Shown: positions 18,568 through 27,613 of the stretch, one piece after another
Position numbering within the stretch: the first letter of the stretch is position 1
Layout: each line of letters starts with the position of its first letter
Source: an uncultured Pseudomonadota bacterium
GTDB taxonomy: Bacteria; Myxococcota_A; Polyangia; HGW-17
NCBI GenBank assembly: GCA_938004375.1
Contig: CALKWH010000303.1
Coordinates: forward strand, 1 to 41,427
DNA length: 41,427 bases
Direction of reading: 5' to 3'
Notes under the pieces: model-generated
What the model was told of the DNA's origin: nothing
Database searches by the model: none
The model's input: only the letters and a program-made list of their open reading frames with translations
Program-made: the position numbers and the translations under genes

Positions 18568-19809
18568 ATGCGCTCGACCATGCTCCCCCTCGTGCTCCCG
18601 CTGGCCATGCTCGCGCTGGCGGGCTGCCCCCGAAAGCCCGCGAAGGAGCCCAGCCTGCCCAAGGCGGTCCAGGGCAGGCCGGGCGGTTCTGGTCAGTCGC
18701 CCCTGATCCTGCCCGCGGGGGTGAGGGCCGTGCCCGGCATCGACGACGCCGTGCAGTTGGCCGTGGGCGACGAGCACGCCTGCGTGATCCGCGCCGGGGG
18801 CCGGGTGTTCTGCTGGGGGGACAACGCCGCGGGCGCCCTGGGCCTGCCCGGGAAGAAGTTGTACGAGACGCCCGTGGAGATCCCCGAGGCCGCCGACGCC
18901 GTGGAGCTCGCCGCTGGCACCAGCACCACCTGCGCGCGGAAGAAGTCCGGCGCCGTGTACTGCTGGAGCGGGGCGCTGACCATGGACCTCGACGCCCCCC
19001 TGGAGTTGAAGGCGAAGGAGCTGCCCGAACTGAAGGGCGCCCTGACCATCGACGTGGGCTACCTGCACGTCTGCGGAGCCTTCCGGGACGGCCACGTGCG
19101 CTGCACCTGGGTCCCGGAGCACCGGCAGTACCAGTCGATCTACCAGATGCCCGAGGCGTTCTCCGGGCTGCTCGGGGTCGCCAGCCTCGCCGTGGGCTTC
19201 CAGACGGTCTGCGTCCGCATGGCGGACAGCCGGGTGCGCTGCATGGGTTCGGACTACACCGACAAGAAGGTCGGCGGCGTGCCCGAGGAGCCCCACGTCT
19301 CGGTCCCGGGCCCCTCGACGCCCTCCGAGGCCGTCTTCGAGCACGCCCACGAGTCCTGCCCGAACGAGCACGTCCCCGGCTGCACGGCCGCCCTCGACGG
19401 CGTCCGGGACCTCACCGTCGGCAGCGGCGCCTTCTGCGTCGCGCTGGCCGACGGCGGCGTGGCCTGCTGGGGATCCTTCGAGGAAGGCGCCGATCAGGCC
19501 ATTTATATGGGCAAGCACGGCTTCTCCCGGGTGCCCATCCGGCTCGAGGGGTTCTCGGAAGCCACGGCCGTGACCTCCGGCGACTGGCACGTGTGCGCCC
19601 TGGTGAAGGACGGCCAGGTGGCCTGCGTCGGGGACAACTCCCATGGCCAGCTCGGCGACGGCACGACGACCGACTCGAAGACCCCGAAGCTGGTCCCGCA
19701 ACTGACCGGGATGACCCAGCTCGGCGCCGGAGACACCTTCACCTGCGCGCTCCACGGCACCGGCCAGGTCGTCTGCTGGGGCGCCTGGCGCGTGAAGGAC
19801 GAGGAATGA
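18568..19809 (+). CDS. RCC1-repeat lipoprotein
   Basis: 413 residues from the ATG that has GGAGG about 6 nt upstream. The signal peptide ends in LALAGC. The body is an RCC1-type propeller: clear blade motifs include VGDEHACVIRAGGRVFCWG, AAGTSTTCARKKSGAVYCW, VGSGAFCVALADGGVACWG, TSGDWHVCALVKDGQVACVG and GAGDTFTCALHGTGQVVCWG. Each blade carries a Cys pair (C-x9-11-C) typical of the bacterial Cys-rich version. Such proteins are frequent in myxobacteria and are thought to be extracytoplasmic; their ligands are unknown. It overlaps the methyltransferase gene by 4 nt. A truncated relative is at 1097-1651. Confidence 0.88.
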   Translation: MRSTMLPLVLPLAMLALAGCPRKPAKEPSLPKAVQGRPGGSGQSPLILPAGVRAVPGIDDAVQLAVGDEHACVIRAGGRVFCWGDNAAGALGLPGKKLYETPVEIPEAADAVELAAGTSTTCARKKSGAVYCWSGALTMDLDAPLELKAKELPELKGALTIDVGYLHVCGAFRDGHVRCTWVPEHRQYQSIYQMPEAFSGLLGVASLAVGFQTVCVRMADSRVRCMGSDYTDKKVGGVPEEPHVSVPGPSTPSEAVFEHAHESCPNEHVPGCTAALDGVRDLTVGSGAFCVALADGGVACWGSFEEGADQAIYMGKHGFSRVPIRLEGFSEATAVTSGDWHVCALVKDGQVACVGDNSHGQLGDGTTTDSKTPKLVPQLTGMTQLGAGDTFTCALHGTGQVVCWGAWRVKDEE

Positions 19810-20450
19810 CCGGGGTCCGGGCGCCCTGCCCCCTGTGCGGAGGCGGCGACGTGCGCTTCTTCTGCGCCGACGCCGCGCGGCCCTACCTGCGGTGCCCGGG
19901 CTGCGACCTGGTCTTCGCCGACCCGGGGTCGCTGCCCTCGCCCGGGGCCGAGCGCGCCCGCTACGAGACCCACAACAACGACGCCGACGACCCGGGCTAC
20001 GTCGCCTTCCTCGAGCGCTTCGCCGCGCCGTTTTGCCAGGCGCTGGGACCGGCGCCGCTGGAGGGGCTGGACTACGGCTGCGGCCCGTCCCCGGTGCTGG
20101 CCGGGCTCCTCGCGGCCCGCGGCCACCGGATGACGGTGTGGGATCCGTTCTTCGCCCCGGACCCCGCTGCGCTATCGCGCACCTACGACTTCGTCACCTG
20201 CACCGAGGCGGTCGAGCACTTCCACCGGCCCGGGGAGGAGCTCGCCCGGCTCGTCGGGCTCCTGCGCCCGGGCGGCCGGCTCGGGATCATGACCGCGCTG
20301 CGAATTGCGGACGAGGCGTTCCCGACCTGGCACTACCGGCGGGACTTCACCCACGTCAGTTTCTTCTCGCGGGAAACGTTCGAGTTCCTGGCCCGGCGCT
20401 TCGGCCTGACGGTGACGTTCCCGGACCGGGATCTCGTGTTCTTTCGTTGA
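19806..20450 (+). CDS. Class I SAM-dependent methyltransferase with N-terminal zinc ribbon
   Basis: 214 residues. It starts inside the ATGA overlap with the RCC1 gene. Residues 8-36 have two CxxC knuckles (CPLCGG and CPGCDLVF), a probable zinc ribbon. The SAM-binding motif LDYGCGPSPVLAGLLA is at about 88-103, followed by DFVTCTEAVEHFHRPGEEL and the motif LLRPGGRLGIMTAL. The order is that of methyltransf_23-type enzymes. The substrate cannot be told. Coupling to an exported RCC1 protein is odd, because the methyltransferase is cytosolic. Confidence 0.85.
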   Translation: MTGVRAPCPLCGGGDVRFFCADAARPYLRCPGCDLVFADPGSLPSPGAERARYETHNNDADDPGYVAFLERFAAPFCQALGPAPLEGLDYGCGPSPVLAGLLAARGHRMTVWDPFFAPDPAALSRTYDFVTCTEAVEHFHRPGEELARLVGLLRPGGRLGIMTALRIADEAFPTWHYRRDFTHVSFFSRETFEFLARRFGLTVTFPDRDLVFFR

Positions 20451-20480
20451 TGTTACGGAAAGAAATGATGCGGGAGGGGA

Positions 20481-20801
20481 TTAGAACCGGCGCGGGCGAC
20501 GATCGCCGCGGTCGTCACGGTTGCGGAAGCCGCCGCCGCCGCCGTTGTCGCGGGGGGCGCGCTCCTGCGCTTCGTTCACGCGCAGGGGGCGACCGTTGAA
20601 GTCGGTCTCGTTCAGGGCGGAGATGGCAGCGGCGGCCTCGGCGGCCTCCATCTCCACGAAGCCGAAGCCGCGGGGGCGGCCGGTCTCGCGGTCGGCGATC
20701 AGCTTGACGCTGATGACCGTACCGTACTGGGCGAACAGGTTGTGGATTTCTCCCTCGGTGGTGTTGAAGGGGAGGTTGCCAACGAACAGGGTTTTGGACA
20801 T
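20481..20801 (-). CDS. RRM-type RNA-binding protein
   Basis: 106 residues starting MSKTLFVGNLPFNTTEG, with AAAGG upstream. It has one RNA recognition motif: RNP2 LFVGNL at 4-9 and RNP1 RGFGFVEM at about 44-51. The Gly/Arg/Asp-rich tail (RDNGGGGGFRNRDDRGDRR) is like that of the small bacterial RRM proteins of cyanobacteria and proteobacteria, which bind single-stranded RNA and are often cold-induced. An in-frame ATG 25 codons earlier lacks both conservation and a ribosome site. It converges on the methyltransferase gene and has a leader of up to 280 nt. Confidence 0.93.
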   Translation of the reverse strand: MSKTLFVGNLPFNTTEGEIHNLFAQYGTVISVKLIADRETGRPRGFGFVEMEAAEAAAAISALNETDFNGRPLRVNEAQERAPRDNGGGGGFRNRDDRGDRRPRRF

Positions 20802-21083
20802 CTTGCAATTACCTTTCAAAAGTCGGACATGTATAAAATTGCAGGCGGACCCGACTTGACGTCCGCCGGAATGCATACGGTGAAATCAGACTTTCCTGAA
20901 GTTCGCGGGGAACTGCGGGGCCATCCAACAAACGCCCATGTTCTAGCAGGTTTGTCCGCCGGGTGTGAGAAAAAACTCAAAAAAAGTGAAGGGGCTCCGC
21001 ACAAGACCTCTAAAACATTGATATTATTGTGTTTTCTGTGATCGAGCGGCGCGACCACGGGCCGCCGCGAGGCCCCTCGTCCG
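20802..21083 (-). promoter_or_regulatory. Leader of the RRM gene and end of the cyclase gene
   Basis: No gene is seen. On the minus strand the part next to the cyclase stop has a GCGGCG/CGCCGC stem (about 21050-21073) without a T-run. It is followed by AT-rich sequence with runs of T (about 20965-20985) that could hold the RRM promoter and a long untranslated leader. No clear -35/-10 pair could be fixed. Confidence 0.3.
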
Positions 21084-21707
21084 TCAATACCGGACGCGGA
21101 AGGCCTCTTTCGCGCCGGGCGGGATCTCGTCGATCTTCTCGAAGGTGAGGCCCGGATAGTCGCCCGCCTCCTCCTTCACCGCCAGGGTGACCAGGATCTC
21201 CCGGGCCCGGGCGATGTCCTCGCCGAGCTTGCTCGCCGCGTTGACCTCGGCGCCGAACACGTCGGAGTCGCCGATCTTGAGCACGCGGCCGTAGCCCAGA
21301 CCCACGCACAAGAGGACCTGCTCCTCGGGATCGCGGTCGGCGTTGTACGCCTCGAGGCGTCGCTGCATGGCCAGCGACGCGGCCAGCGCCTTGTGCACGT
21401 TGCGGAAGATGACCATGTACGAGTCCCCCTCGACCTTGAGGAGGATGCCGTCGTGGACGTCGATGACCGGGATCAGCAGGCGGTGGGACTCGAAGATCGT
21501 CTGCAGGAAGTGGATGATGCCGAACTTCTCCACGCCCCGGGAGAAGCCCGACAGGTCGGTGAACATGATGCACCAGTGCTCGCCGAACAGATCCCAGATG
21601 CGCTCGTCGATGCGGGCCTTGTCGGCGCCGGGCTTCACGCGCTCGGCGATGAGCTTCTCCAGGCGTTCCTCGGACGCGCTCGTCGTGACGGACTTGAGTG
21701 TGGACAT
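21084..21707 (-). CDS. Single-domain class III adenylate/guanylate cyclase
   Basis: 207 residues; CAGGAGAAG precedes the ATG. There is no signal peptide, membrane segment or sensor domain. The class III cyclase pattern is present: FTDLSGFS with the first metal Asp at about 50, KVEGDSYMVIF with the second at about 95, and a GLGYGRVLKIGDSDVFG segment then EVNAASKLGEDIA, corresponding to the substrate-binding and transition-state region. It would make cAMP or cGMP as a homodimer. The GxGxG-type loop is slightly altered (GLGYGRV), so activity is likely but not certain. It has its own promoter-like sequence and a lipoprotein gene upstream. Confidence 0.82.
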   Translation of the reverse strand: MSTLKSVTTSASEERLEKLIAERVKPGADKARIDERIWDLFGEHWCIMFTDLSGFSRGVEKFGIIHFLQTIFESHRLLIPVIDVHDGILLKVEGDSYMVIFRNVHKALAASLAMQRRLEAYNADRDPEEQVLLCVGLGYGRVLKIGDSDVFGAEVNAASKLGEDIARAREILVTLAVKEEAGDYPGLTFEKIDEIPPGAKEAFRVRY

Positions 21708-21760
21708 GGGCTTCTCCTGTGGACGCCGGCAGGTCCCGGCGGCGGTTGGATGATGGGGTC

Positions 21761-21789
21761 AATATAGACGAAGTGACCCGGGAATCCAA
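21761..21789 (-). promoter_or_regulatory. Candidate promoter for the cyclase gene
   Basis: On the minus strand TTGGAT (21784-21789) and TATATT (21761-21766, 5 of 6) are 17 nt apart. The start of transcription would be near 21754, giving a leader of about 47 nt. Confidence 0.48.
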
Positions 21790-21795
21790 GGGCCC

Positions 21796-24378
21796 TCAAT
21801 ACCCGCGGCCGACGAGCTGGTACGTCCCGTTGTCGTCCATGTCGTCCTCCCAGAGAAAAACGTGGGACCCCGCGTCGTTGAGGGCGCAGGCCGGCGCGCG
21901 TTGGGCGCCGGTGGGCTCGCGGTTGATCGTCCAGAGCGCGCGGGCCACGGTGCCGTCGGCGGCGAAGCGGACCGCCTGCACGTCGAAGTCGCCGTCCCCT
22001 TCGGGATCCCCCGACCAGGCCACGAGGAACGCGCCCCCGGGGGCCATCGCGACCGCCGGCGTGCGGTGCTGGCCGCCGGCGGCCGAGACGGCGAAGTCGG
22101 AGAAGCGCCCGGCCCCGGCGGCCGTGAAGCCCCGGGCGAGGATCCGGTACCGGCCGTCGGAGTCGGCGTCGTCGCGCCAGGCCACGACAAAGCTGCCGTC
22201 GGCGGCCACGCCCAGGGCGGGCTCCACCTGCTGGCCGTCGGCGACGGAGTTGACCGTGAGGCGGGCGAACGCGGGGGTCCCGTCGGCCGCGAAGCCCCGG
22301 GCGTGGATCTGGAACGCGCCGTTGCCGTCGCTGTCGTCCTGCCACGCGATCACGAGGTTGGCGTTGGCGTCCAGGCCCACCCGGGGGCGCAGCCGGGCGC
22401 CCTGGACGTCGTCGTGGGCGCTGCGGTCGGCGAAACGTTCGGTGCCGTCGGCGTGAAAGCCGCGGAACCACACCTGACCGTGGCCGTCCGAGGCGCGGTC
22501 GTCCTCCCAGGCGATGACGAAGCGGCCGTCGGGGGCCATGGCGACCGAGGGGCGGGTCTGCTGGCCGGTGGCCGTGGTGTTCACGGGGGCGAGGGTGAAG
22601 CGCGGCGTCCCGTCGGCGTAAAAGCCCCGGGCGTGGATCTGGAAGACGCCGTTGTCGTCGCCGTCGTCGGCCCAGGCGACCACGAAGTTGCCGCCCGCGT
22701 CCATGGCCACGGCGGGCTCCTGCTGGTGGCCCGCGCCGTCGGTGTGGACCCGGGCGTCGGCGAAGCCCGCGCACCCGGCGGCCGCGAAGCCCCGCAGGAA
22801 AATGTCGTGGTTGCCGGCGCCGTCGGTGTCCGAGGAGTCGTCCTCCCAGACCGCGACGAAGGCGCCGTCGGGGGTGACGGCCACCGCCGGGGCCTGCTGA
22901 TCCCCGGCCGACAGGCGGTTCACGGTGCGATCGAGGAACACCGTCCGTTGCAGGCTGTCCACGCCCACCGCCGGGGGATCGACGAAGTTGTAGGTGAACT
23001 CGTACTGGTGGACGGGATCGGCGGGATCGGAGGGGTACCAGTCGTCGCCGGTCTGGTCCGGGTCCGGCGGGTCGAAGAGCTCGCTGCAGAAGAACGCCGG
23101 CTGCCCCTGGGGGAACATGCCGGCGTTGCCCTCCTCGACGGTGAAGGTGTGGGCCCGGATCGTGTTCGCCCGCGGATCGAAGATCAACTGCCGCATCCAG
23201 CCGTTGCCGTGGTAGGTCCCCGTGCGGCAGTGGTTGGTGCAGGCGGCGGCCGAGGAGGCGGGGCACTCGCCCTCGAACTGGTAGTCCACGAGCATCTCGT
23301 GGACCGGGGCGCCGGTGTTGGAGGCCTTCTCGCGGTACTCCGAGTCCCCGATGTGGCCGGAGACCACCAGGAAGATGTTGCTGTGATGGGAGACCAGCTC
23401 CTCCCACACGGCGCCGCCGGTGGCGCCCACGGCGTTGTAGTCCGGGTCCGGGCAGCCCCCCGAGTAGCCGCCGCCGTGGGTGAGGTAGCAGTGGGTCACG
23501 AGGATGACGTGATGATCGGGATGTTGCGCGACCAGGTCGTCCGCCCAGCACAGCACGTCCTTGCGCGCCGAGTACTCCAGCGAGAGAATCATGAACCGCA
23601 TGGCGCCAACGGAAAAGAACGCGTAGTTGTTGATGCCGCTCGAGCCGTAGGAGCCGCCGTACCAGGCGTTGGCCGAGAAGCGCGTCGTCGGGAACCAGTC
23701 GTCGAACTGACTGTCCCCGCGGCCGAAGGTGCCGTCGAGGAGGTAGTCATGATTTCCGGTGACCACGCTGTAGGGGACGCCGGCGGCGTCGAGCATGGCG
23801 TGGGCGTCGCTGGCGGTCTGCCACTGGGCCGTCGTGTTGTTGTTGGTGATGTCGCCCACGTGCAGCACGAACCGGATCCCGTCGCTGGCGCGGTGATCGA
23901 GGATCCATTGCATCTGCCGGCGGTAGGTGTTGTCCGCGTCGTTGTCCTGCTTCGAGGTGTAGTACTGGGTGTCCGGGAGAATGACGACCGAGAACGGCGC
24001 GCAGAAGTCGCCGCAGGGCTCACGGCAGGTGACCGTCTCCGGGTCGCAGCGCAGACCCGGGTCGCAAGGCGTCGGGACCGACCAGGCGAGGCAGCCGTCG
24101 CCGTCGAGGTCGCCGCAGGTGGAGACGCCGTCGTCGAGACAGGAGGTGAGTCCAAGGCCGGGGCAGGCGTCCTCGCAGGTGACGTCGCCGTCGGGACCGC
24201 CGTCGCCGTCGACGTCCGCGTCGGACACGACGTCGGGGACGTCCGGTCCCCCGTCGAGGGCGGCGTCGGGATCTGCCTTGCGCCCGGAATCGTGGCCACA
24301 TGCCGTCAATGCAACCATGGAGCAAATGGCAATTATATTGAAAAAGTGTAGAACGGCCGGGGTTTTCGGTTGAAACAT
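21796..24378 (-). CDS. Lipoprotein: metallophosphoesterase plus seven propeller-like repeats
   Basis: 860 residues. The ATG has GGAG 8 nt upstream. A signal ending VALTAC gives a lipid anchor, followed by an Asp/Gly-rich linker (about 30-65, possibly calcium binding) and a Cys-rich segment (about 68-125). Residues about 130-440 are a calcineurin-like phosphoesterase with metal-site motifs ILPDTQ, HVGDITNN, VTGNHDY, THCYLTHGGG and SGHIGD. The C-terminal 370 residues hold seven repeats of about 54 residues, each with a core like EPAVAMDAGGNFVVAWADD and an ending like RGFYADGTPRF. Seven such repeats suggest a beta-propeller. The protein probably hydrolyses a phosphoester at the cell surface or in the periplasm. 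It is divergent from the aconitase gene. Confidence 0.9.
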   Translation of the reverse strand: MFQPKTPAVLHFFNIIAICSMVALTACGHDSGRKADPDAALDGGPDVPDVVSDADVDGDGGPDGDVTCEDACPGLGLTSCLDDGVSTCGDLDGDGCLAWSVPTPCDPGLRCDPETVTCREPCGDFCAPFSVVILPDTQYYTSKQDNDADNTYRRQMQWILDHRASDGIRFVLHVGDITNNNTTAQWQTASDAHAMLDAAGVPYSVVTGNHDYLLDGTFGRGDSQFDDWFPTTRFSANAWYGGSYGSSGINNYAFFSVGAMRFMILSLEYSARKDVLCWADDLVAQHPDHHVILVTHCYLTHGGGYSGGCPDPDYNAVGATGGAVWEELVSHHSNIFLVVSGHIGDSEYREKASNTGAPVHEMLVDYQFEGECPASSAAACTNHCRTGTYHGNGWMRQLIFDPRANTIRAHTFTVEEGNAGMFPQGQPAFFCSELFDPPDPDQTGDDWYPSDPADPVHQYEFTYNFVDPPAVGVDSLQRTVFLDRTVNRLSAGDQQAPAVAVTPDGAFVAVWEDDSSDTDGAGNHDIFLRGFAAAGCAGFADARVHTDGAGHQQEPAVAMDAGGNFVVAWADDGDDNGVFQIHARGFYADGTPRFTLAPVNTTATGQQTRPSVAMAPDGRFVIAWEDDRASDGHGQVWFRGFHADGTERFADRSAHDDVQGARLRPRVGLDANANLVIAWQDDSDGNGAFQIHARGFAADGTPAFARLTVNSVADGQQVEPALGVAADGSFVVAWRDDADSDGRYRILARGFTAAGAGRFSDFAVSAAGGQHRTPAVAMAPGGAFLVAWSGDPEGDGDFDVQAVRFAADGTVARALWTINREPTGAQRAPACALNDAGSHVFLWEDDMDDNGTYQLVGRGY

Positions 24379-24461
24379 GGCGTATCTCCGGGTTCACCGT
24401 AGCACCGACGGACCCCCGGGCGCAATCGGTCAATGAACGTATGAACACGCTCAGGTCGCAC

Positions 24462-24490
24462 TTGACATCGGCTGGCGCGCTGGCAATAGT
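24462..24490 (+). promoter_or_regulatory. Sigma-70-like promoter of the aconitase gene
   Basis: A perfect TTGACA at 24462-24467 is followed after exactly 17 nt by AATAGT (4 of 6) at 24485-24490. Transcription would start near 24497, with AAGGAG close to the ATG at 24543. Confidence 0.62.
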
Positions 24491-24542
24491 CGGCTTCCGG
24501 ATGAAATAGCCGGAACCTCAACCCCTCCAAGGAGTACCCTGC

Positions 24543-26471
24543 ATGAGCCAGAACATCGTCGAAAAGATCCTCAAGGCGCACCTTCGTGAAGGCGACTACG
24601 TCGTGGGCAAGGAGATCGGCATCCGCATCGATCAGACCCTGACCCAGGACGCCACCGGGACCATGGCCTACCTTCAGTTCGAGGCCATGGGCCTGCCGGC
24701 CATCAAGACCGACCTTTCGGTCTCGTACGTGGATCACAACACCGTCCAGGTCGGCTTCGAGAACGCCGACGACCACAAGTACCTGCAGTCCATCGCCGCG
24801 CGCTACGGGCTGGTCTTCTCGCGCCCGGGCAACGGCATCTGCCACCAGGTGCACCTCGAGCGCTTCGGCAAGCCCGGCACCACGCTGCTGGGCTCGGACA
24901 GCCACACCCCCACGGGCGGCGGCGTCGGCCAGATCGCCATCGGCGCCGGCGGCCTCGACGTGGCCGTGGCCATGGGCGGCGGCAACTTCTACCTGACGGC
25001 CCCCAAGGTATACCTGGTGAAGCTCACCGGGGCGCTCAAGCCGTGGGTCACCGCCAAGGACGTCGTCCTGCACATGCTGAGCATCCTCTCCACCAAGGGC
25101 AACGTCGGCGTGATGCTCGAGTACGGCGGACCCGGCGTGGCCACCCTGTCGGTGCCCCAGCGCGCCACCATCACCAACATGGGCGCCGAGATGGGCGTCA
25201 CCACCTCGGTGTTCCCCTCCGACGAGGTCACGAAGCAGTTCCTGAAGGCACAGAAACGCGAGCAGGACTGGACGCTGCTGGTGGCCGACGAGGGTGCCTC
25301 CTACGACCGCGTCATCGACGTGGATCTGGGCGCGATCGAGCCGCTGGCGGCCTGCCCCCACAGCCCGGGCAACATCAAGCCGATCTCCGAGCTCGCCGGC
25401 ATGAAGGTGGACCAGGTCTGCATCGGCTCGTGCACCAACTCGTCACTCAAGGACCTGCGCACCGTGGCCGCCATCCTCAAGGGCCGCAAGGTGCACCCCG
25501 ACGTGAGCCTGGGCATCGCCCCGGGCTCGCGCCAGGTGCTCCAGATGCTCGCCGACGAGGGCGCCCTCGCCGATCTGCTCGCCTCCGGTGTGCGCCTCCT
25601 CGAGAACGCCTGCGGCTTCTGCATCGGCAACCACTTCAGCCCCAAGAGCGCAGGCGTCAGCCTGCGCACCTCCAACCGCAACTTCGAGGCCCGCAGCGGC
25701 ACGGCCGACGCCCAGGTCTACCTGGTCAGCCCCGAGGTCGCCGCCATCGCCGCCCTCACCGGCGAGTTCACCGACCCGCGCAAGGCCGGCGTCGCGCTGC
25801 CCGCGGTGACCGAGCCCGAGGCCTTCACCATCGACGACTCCATGTTCATCTTCCCGAGCGACGAGGCCCGCAACACGAATATCTTCCGCGGCCCGAACAT
25901 CGGCGATCCCCCCGCCAACACCGCCATGGCCGACGGCCTCACCGCCGAGGTCACGATCAAGGTCGGCGACAAGATCACCACCGATCACATCATGCCCGCC
26001 GGCGCCCGCCTGAAGTACCGCTCCAACGTGCCCAAGTACGCGCAGTACGTGTTCGAGAACGTGGACGGGACCTTCTCGAAGCGCTGCCTGGAGAACAAGG
26101 GCAAGGGCCTGAGCAACCTCATCTTCGCCGGCGAGTCCTACGGCCAGGGCAGCTCCCGCGAGCACGCCGCCATGTGCCCGATGTACCTGGGCGTCAAGGC
26201 CGTGGTCGCCAAGTCCTTCGAGCGCATCCACGCCGCCAACCTCGTCAACTTCGGCATCCTGCCGCTGTTGTTCGCGGACGCCGCCGACTACGATCGCGTG
26301 CCCCAGGGCGCCGCCGTGTCCGCCCCCGCGATCCGCAAGTCCATCGAGGCCGGCGAGCCCGTGGTCCTCGAGATCGCCGGCGTGGGCCCGGTGAAGTGCG
26401 AGTACAAGCTCTCCGAGCGCCAGCGCCAGATCCTCCTCGCCGGCGGCCTGCTCAACTTCACGACGAAGTAG
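24543..26471 (+). CDS. Aconitate hydratase, short form
   Basis: 642 residues, the length of the short aconitases found in many anaerobes and deltaproteobacteria (TIGR01342-like) rather than the 890-residue AcnA. It isomerises citrate to isocitrate in the TCA cycle. The 4Fe-4S cysteines are seen at C297 (GSCTNSS), C357 and C360 (ACGFCIGN). GSDSHTPTGGGVGQIAIG and the swivel-domain active-site loop GQGSSREHAAM are intact. The ribosome site AAGGAG and the promoter at 24462 support the start. The gene stands alone; no other TCA-cycle gene is in the window. Confidence 0.94.
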   Translation: MSQNIVEKILKAHLREGDYVVGKEIGIRIDQTLTQDATGTMAYLQFEAMGLPAIKTDLSVSYVDHNTVQVGFENADDHKYLQSIAARYGLVFSRPGNGICHQVHLERFGKPGTTLLGSDSHTPTGGGVGQIAIGAGGLDVAVAMGGGNFYLTAPKVYLVKLTGALKPWVTAKDVVLHMLSILSTKGNVGVMLEYGGPGVATLSVPQRATITNMGAEMGVTTSVFPSDEVTKQFLKAQKREQDWTLLVADEGASYDRVIDVDLGAIEPLAACPHSPGNIKPISELAGMKVDQVCIGSCTNSSLKDLRTVAAILKGRKVHPDVSLGIAPGSRQVLQMLADEGALADLLASGVRLLENACGFCIGNHFSPKSAGVSLRTSNRNFEARSGTADAQVYLVSPEVAAIAALTGEFTDPRKAGVALPAVTEPEAFTIDDSMFIFPSDEARNTNIFRGPNIGDPPANTAMADGLTAEVTIKVGDKITTDHIMPAGARLKYRSNVPKYAQYVFENVDGTFSKRCLENKGKGLSNLIFAGESYGQGSSREHAAMCPMYLGVKAVVAKSFERIHAANLVNFGILPLLFADAADYDRVPQGAAVSAPAIRKSIEAGEPVVLEIAGVGPVKCEYKLSERQRQILLAGGLLNFTTK

Positions 26472-26495
26472 CGTATGTGGTCCCCCCGTAGGCCG

Positions 26496-26537
26496 CGGGG
26501 TTGCTCCGCACCCCGGCAGTTTACAGTTAGCTTTTTT
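26496..26537 (+). terminator. Weak terminator candidate after the aconitase gene
   Basis: A 6-bp stem CGGGGT/ACCCCG (26496-26515, 8-base loop) is followed 16 nt later by a run of six T (26532-26537). The distance is too long for a classical intrinsic terminator. Confidence 0.3.
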
Positions 26538-26543
26538 ATGTAA

Positions 26544-26575
26544 CATGCTAGCCGGGTAGGTCCCCTACCCGGGGA
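26544..26575. repeat. 32-bp inverted repeat, left copy
   Basis: Begins CATGCTAG and contains the hairpin CCGGGTAGG-TCC-CCTACCCGG (26552-26572). The reverse complement occurs at 28881-28912 with 31 of 32 bases identical, including the CATGCTAG end that is outside the palindrome. The two copies bracket the hairpin array and the M29 peptidase gene. Confidence 0.9.
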
Positions 26576-27037
26576 GACGATGTCGGTGACGGGCGACCGT
26601 GACCGTGGAATCGCCCGCCGGGCGATTCATGGAAGCGAATCGGTTGAACGCACGTCGTGCCGACCCCGGAATGCACCACCGACCGGCCCGCGACGCGGGC
26701 CAACGGGCGCGCCTGCGACGCAGGCGAACAGACCAGCGAAGGAATGCGCCGACCCCAAAGGGCGTCGGTGCATTCCTGGTGAAGAGGAAAGACCTCTCTG
26801 TACTCGAAGAGGAAAGAGGGCGAGAACCCGGGCGGGCGCACGGCACCGGCGGCAGGCGTGAACGAGGGCGAAGAATCTGGAGAGACGTTCCGGGAACTTC
26901 GTGCCCTCAAATGGCTGCCTGACGGCAGGTTCGGATGATCCGGCGCGTGCTTCGACGCGCCTATGTGTTGGGGCAATGGATAGAGGGCGTGAACGAGGAC
27001 GGGCGCAGGGAACGGGCCGCCTGGAGAAGCAGAAGAG

Positions 27038-27100
27038 GCGGTGCGACCGGTGACCGGTCGCCCGGCGGGGAAGACCCGCGGCGCCGATTTGCCGCACTCC
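27038..27100. repeat. Array unit, copy A
   Basis: 63-bp copy of a unit that starts GCGGTGCGACCG, has two hairpins (27043-27061 and 27065-27079), and ends GCCGCACTCC. Confidence 0.85.
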
Positions 27101-27468
27101 AAACAACGTGCAAGCAGAGCTTGCGCACTCCTTGTTTCGACGATGAGTACGAGTTCACCTCAGCCGCAAAGCAGGGGGGTGTCGGGCGACCGTTGGACCG
27201 GTCGGGGGGATTTCCGGCCTCGGCCGTCCCAAGCAGCGCATGGAAGATGAACTCGTGGCCGGGCCGGCGTCCCCCTGACCTGAGGGTCCGGGAGCTGCGC
27301 TCCCGGAAAGTAAAGATAGAATAAAAACAAATAGTTACACCCGCCGCTCGGCGAGAACACAATAACAAAAAGAAACGAGAAGCCGTCGGAGACCGACCGG
27401 TCGTGGCGTTTTGGCCACGACCGGTGAGCACGAAGCAGGAAGAAGAAGAAGAAGAAGTGAAGAACCCC

Positions 27469-27529
27469 GCGGTGCGACCGATGACCGGTCCCGGCGGGGA
27501 AGACCCGCGGTGCCAAGTCACCGCAGTCC
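27469..27529. repeat. Array unit, copy B
   Basis: 61-bp copy starting GCGGTGCGACCGATGACC and ending ACCGCAGTCC. Base changes weaken the first stem (ATGACCGGTC), while the GCGGG/CCCGC stem is kept. Confidence 0.85.
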
Positions 27530-27549
27530 ATATGGGAAAGGGAAGACCC

Positions 27550-27613
27550 GCGGTGCGACCGGTGACCGGTCGCCCGGCGGGGAAAAATTTGCGGTCCCAA
27601 GTGACCGCACTCC
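27550..27613. repeat. Array unit, copy C
   Basis: 64-bp copy with the intact 8-bp GCGACCGG stem at 27555-27573 and the ending GTGACCGCACTCC. The related ending GCGACCGCACTCC recurs at 28996-29008, beyond the peptidase gene. Confidence 0.85.

Noticed and set aside
26548..27102. Minus-strand protein frames across the hairpin array
   Set aside because: They consist of Pro/Arg/Gly/Ser-rich sequence that follows the repeats, overlap in several frames, and have no ribosome site or family resemblance.
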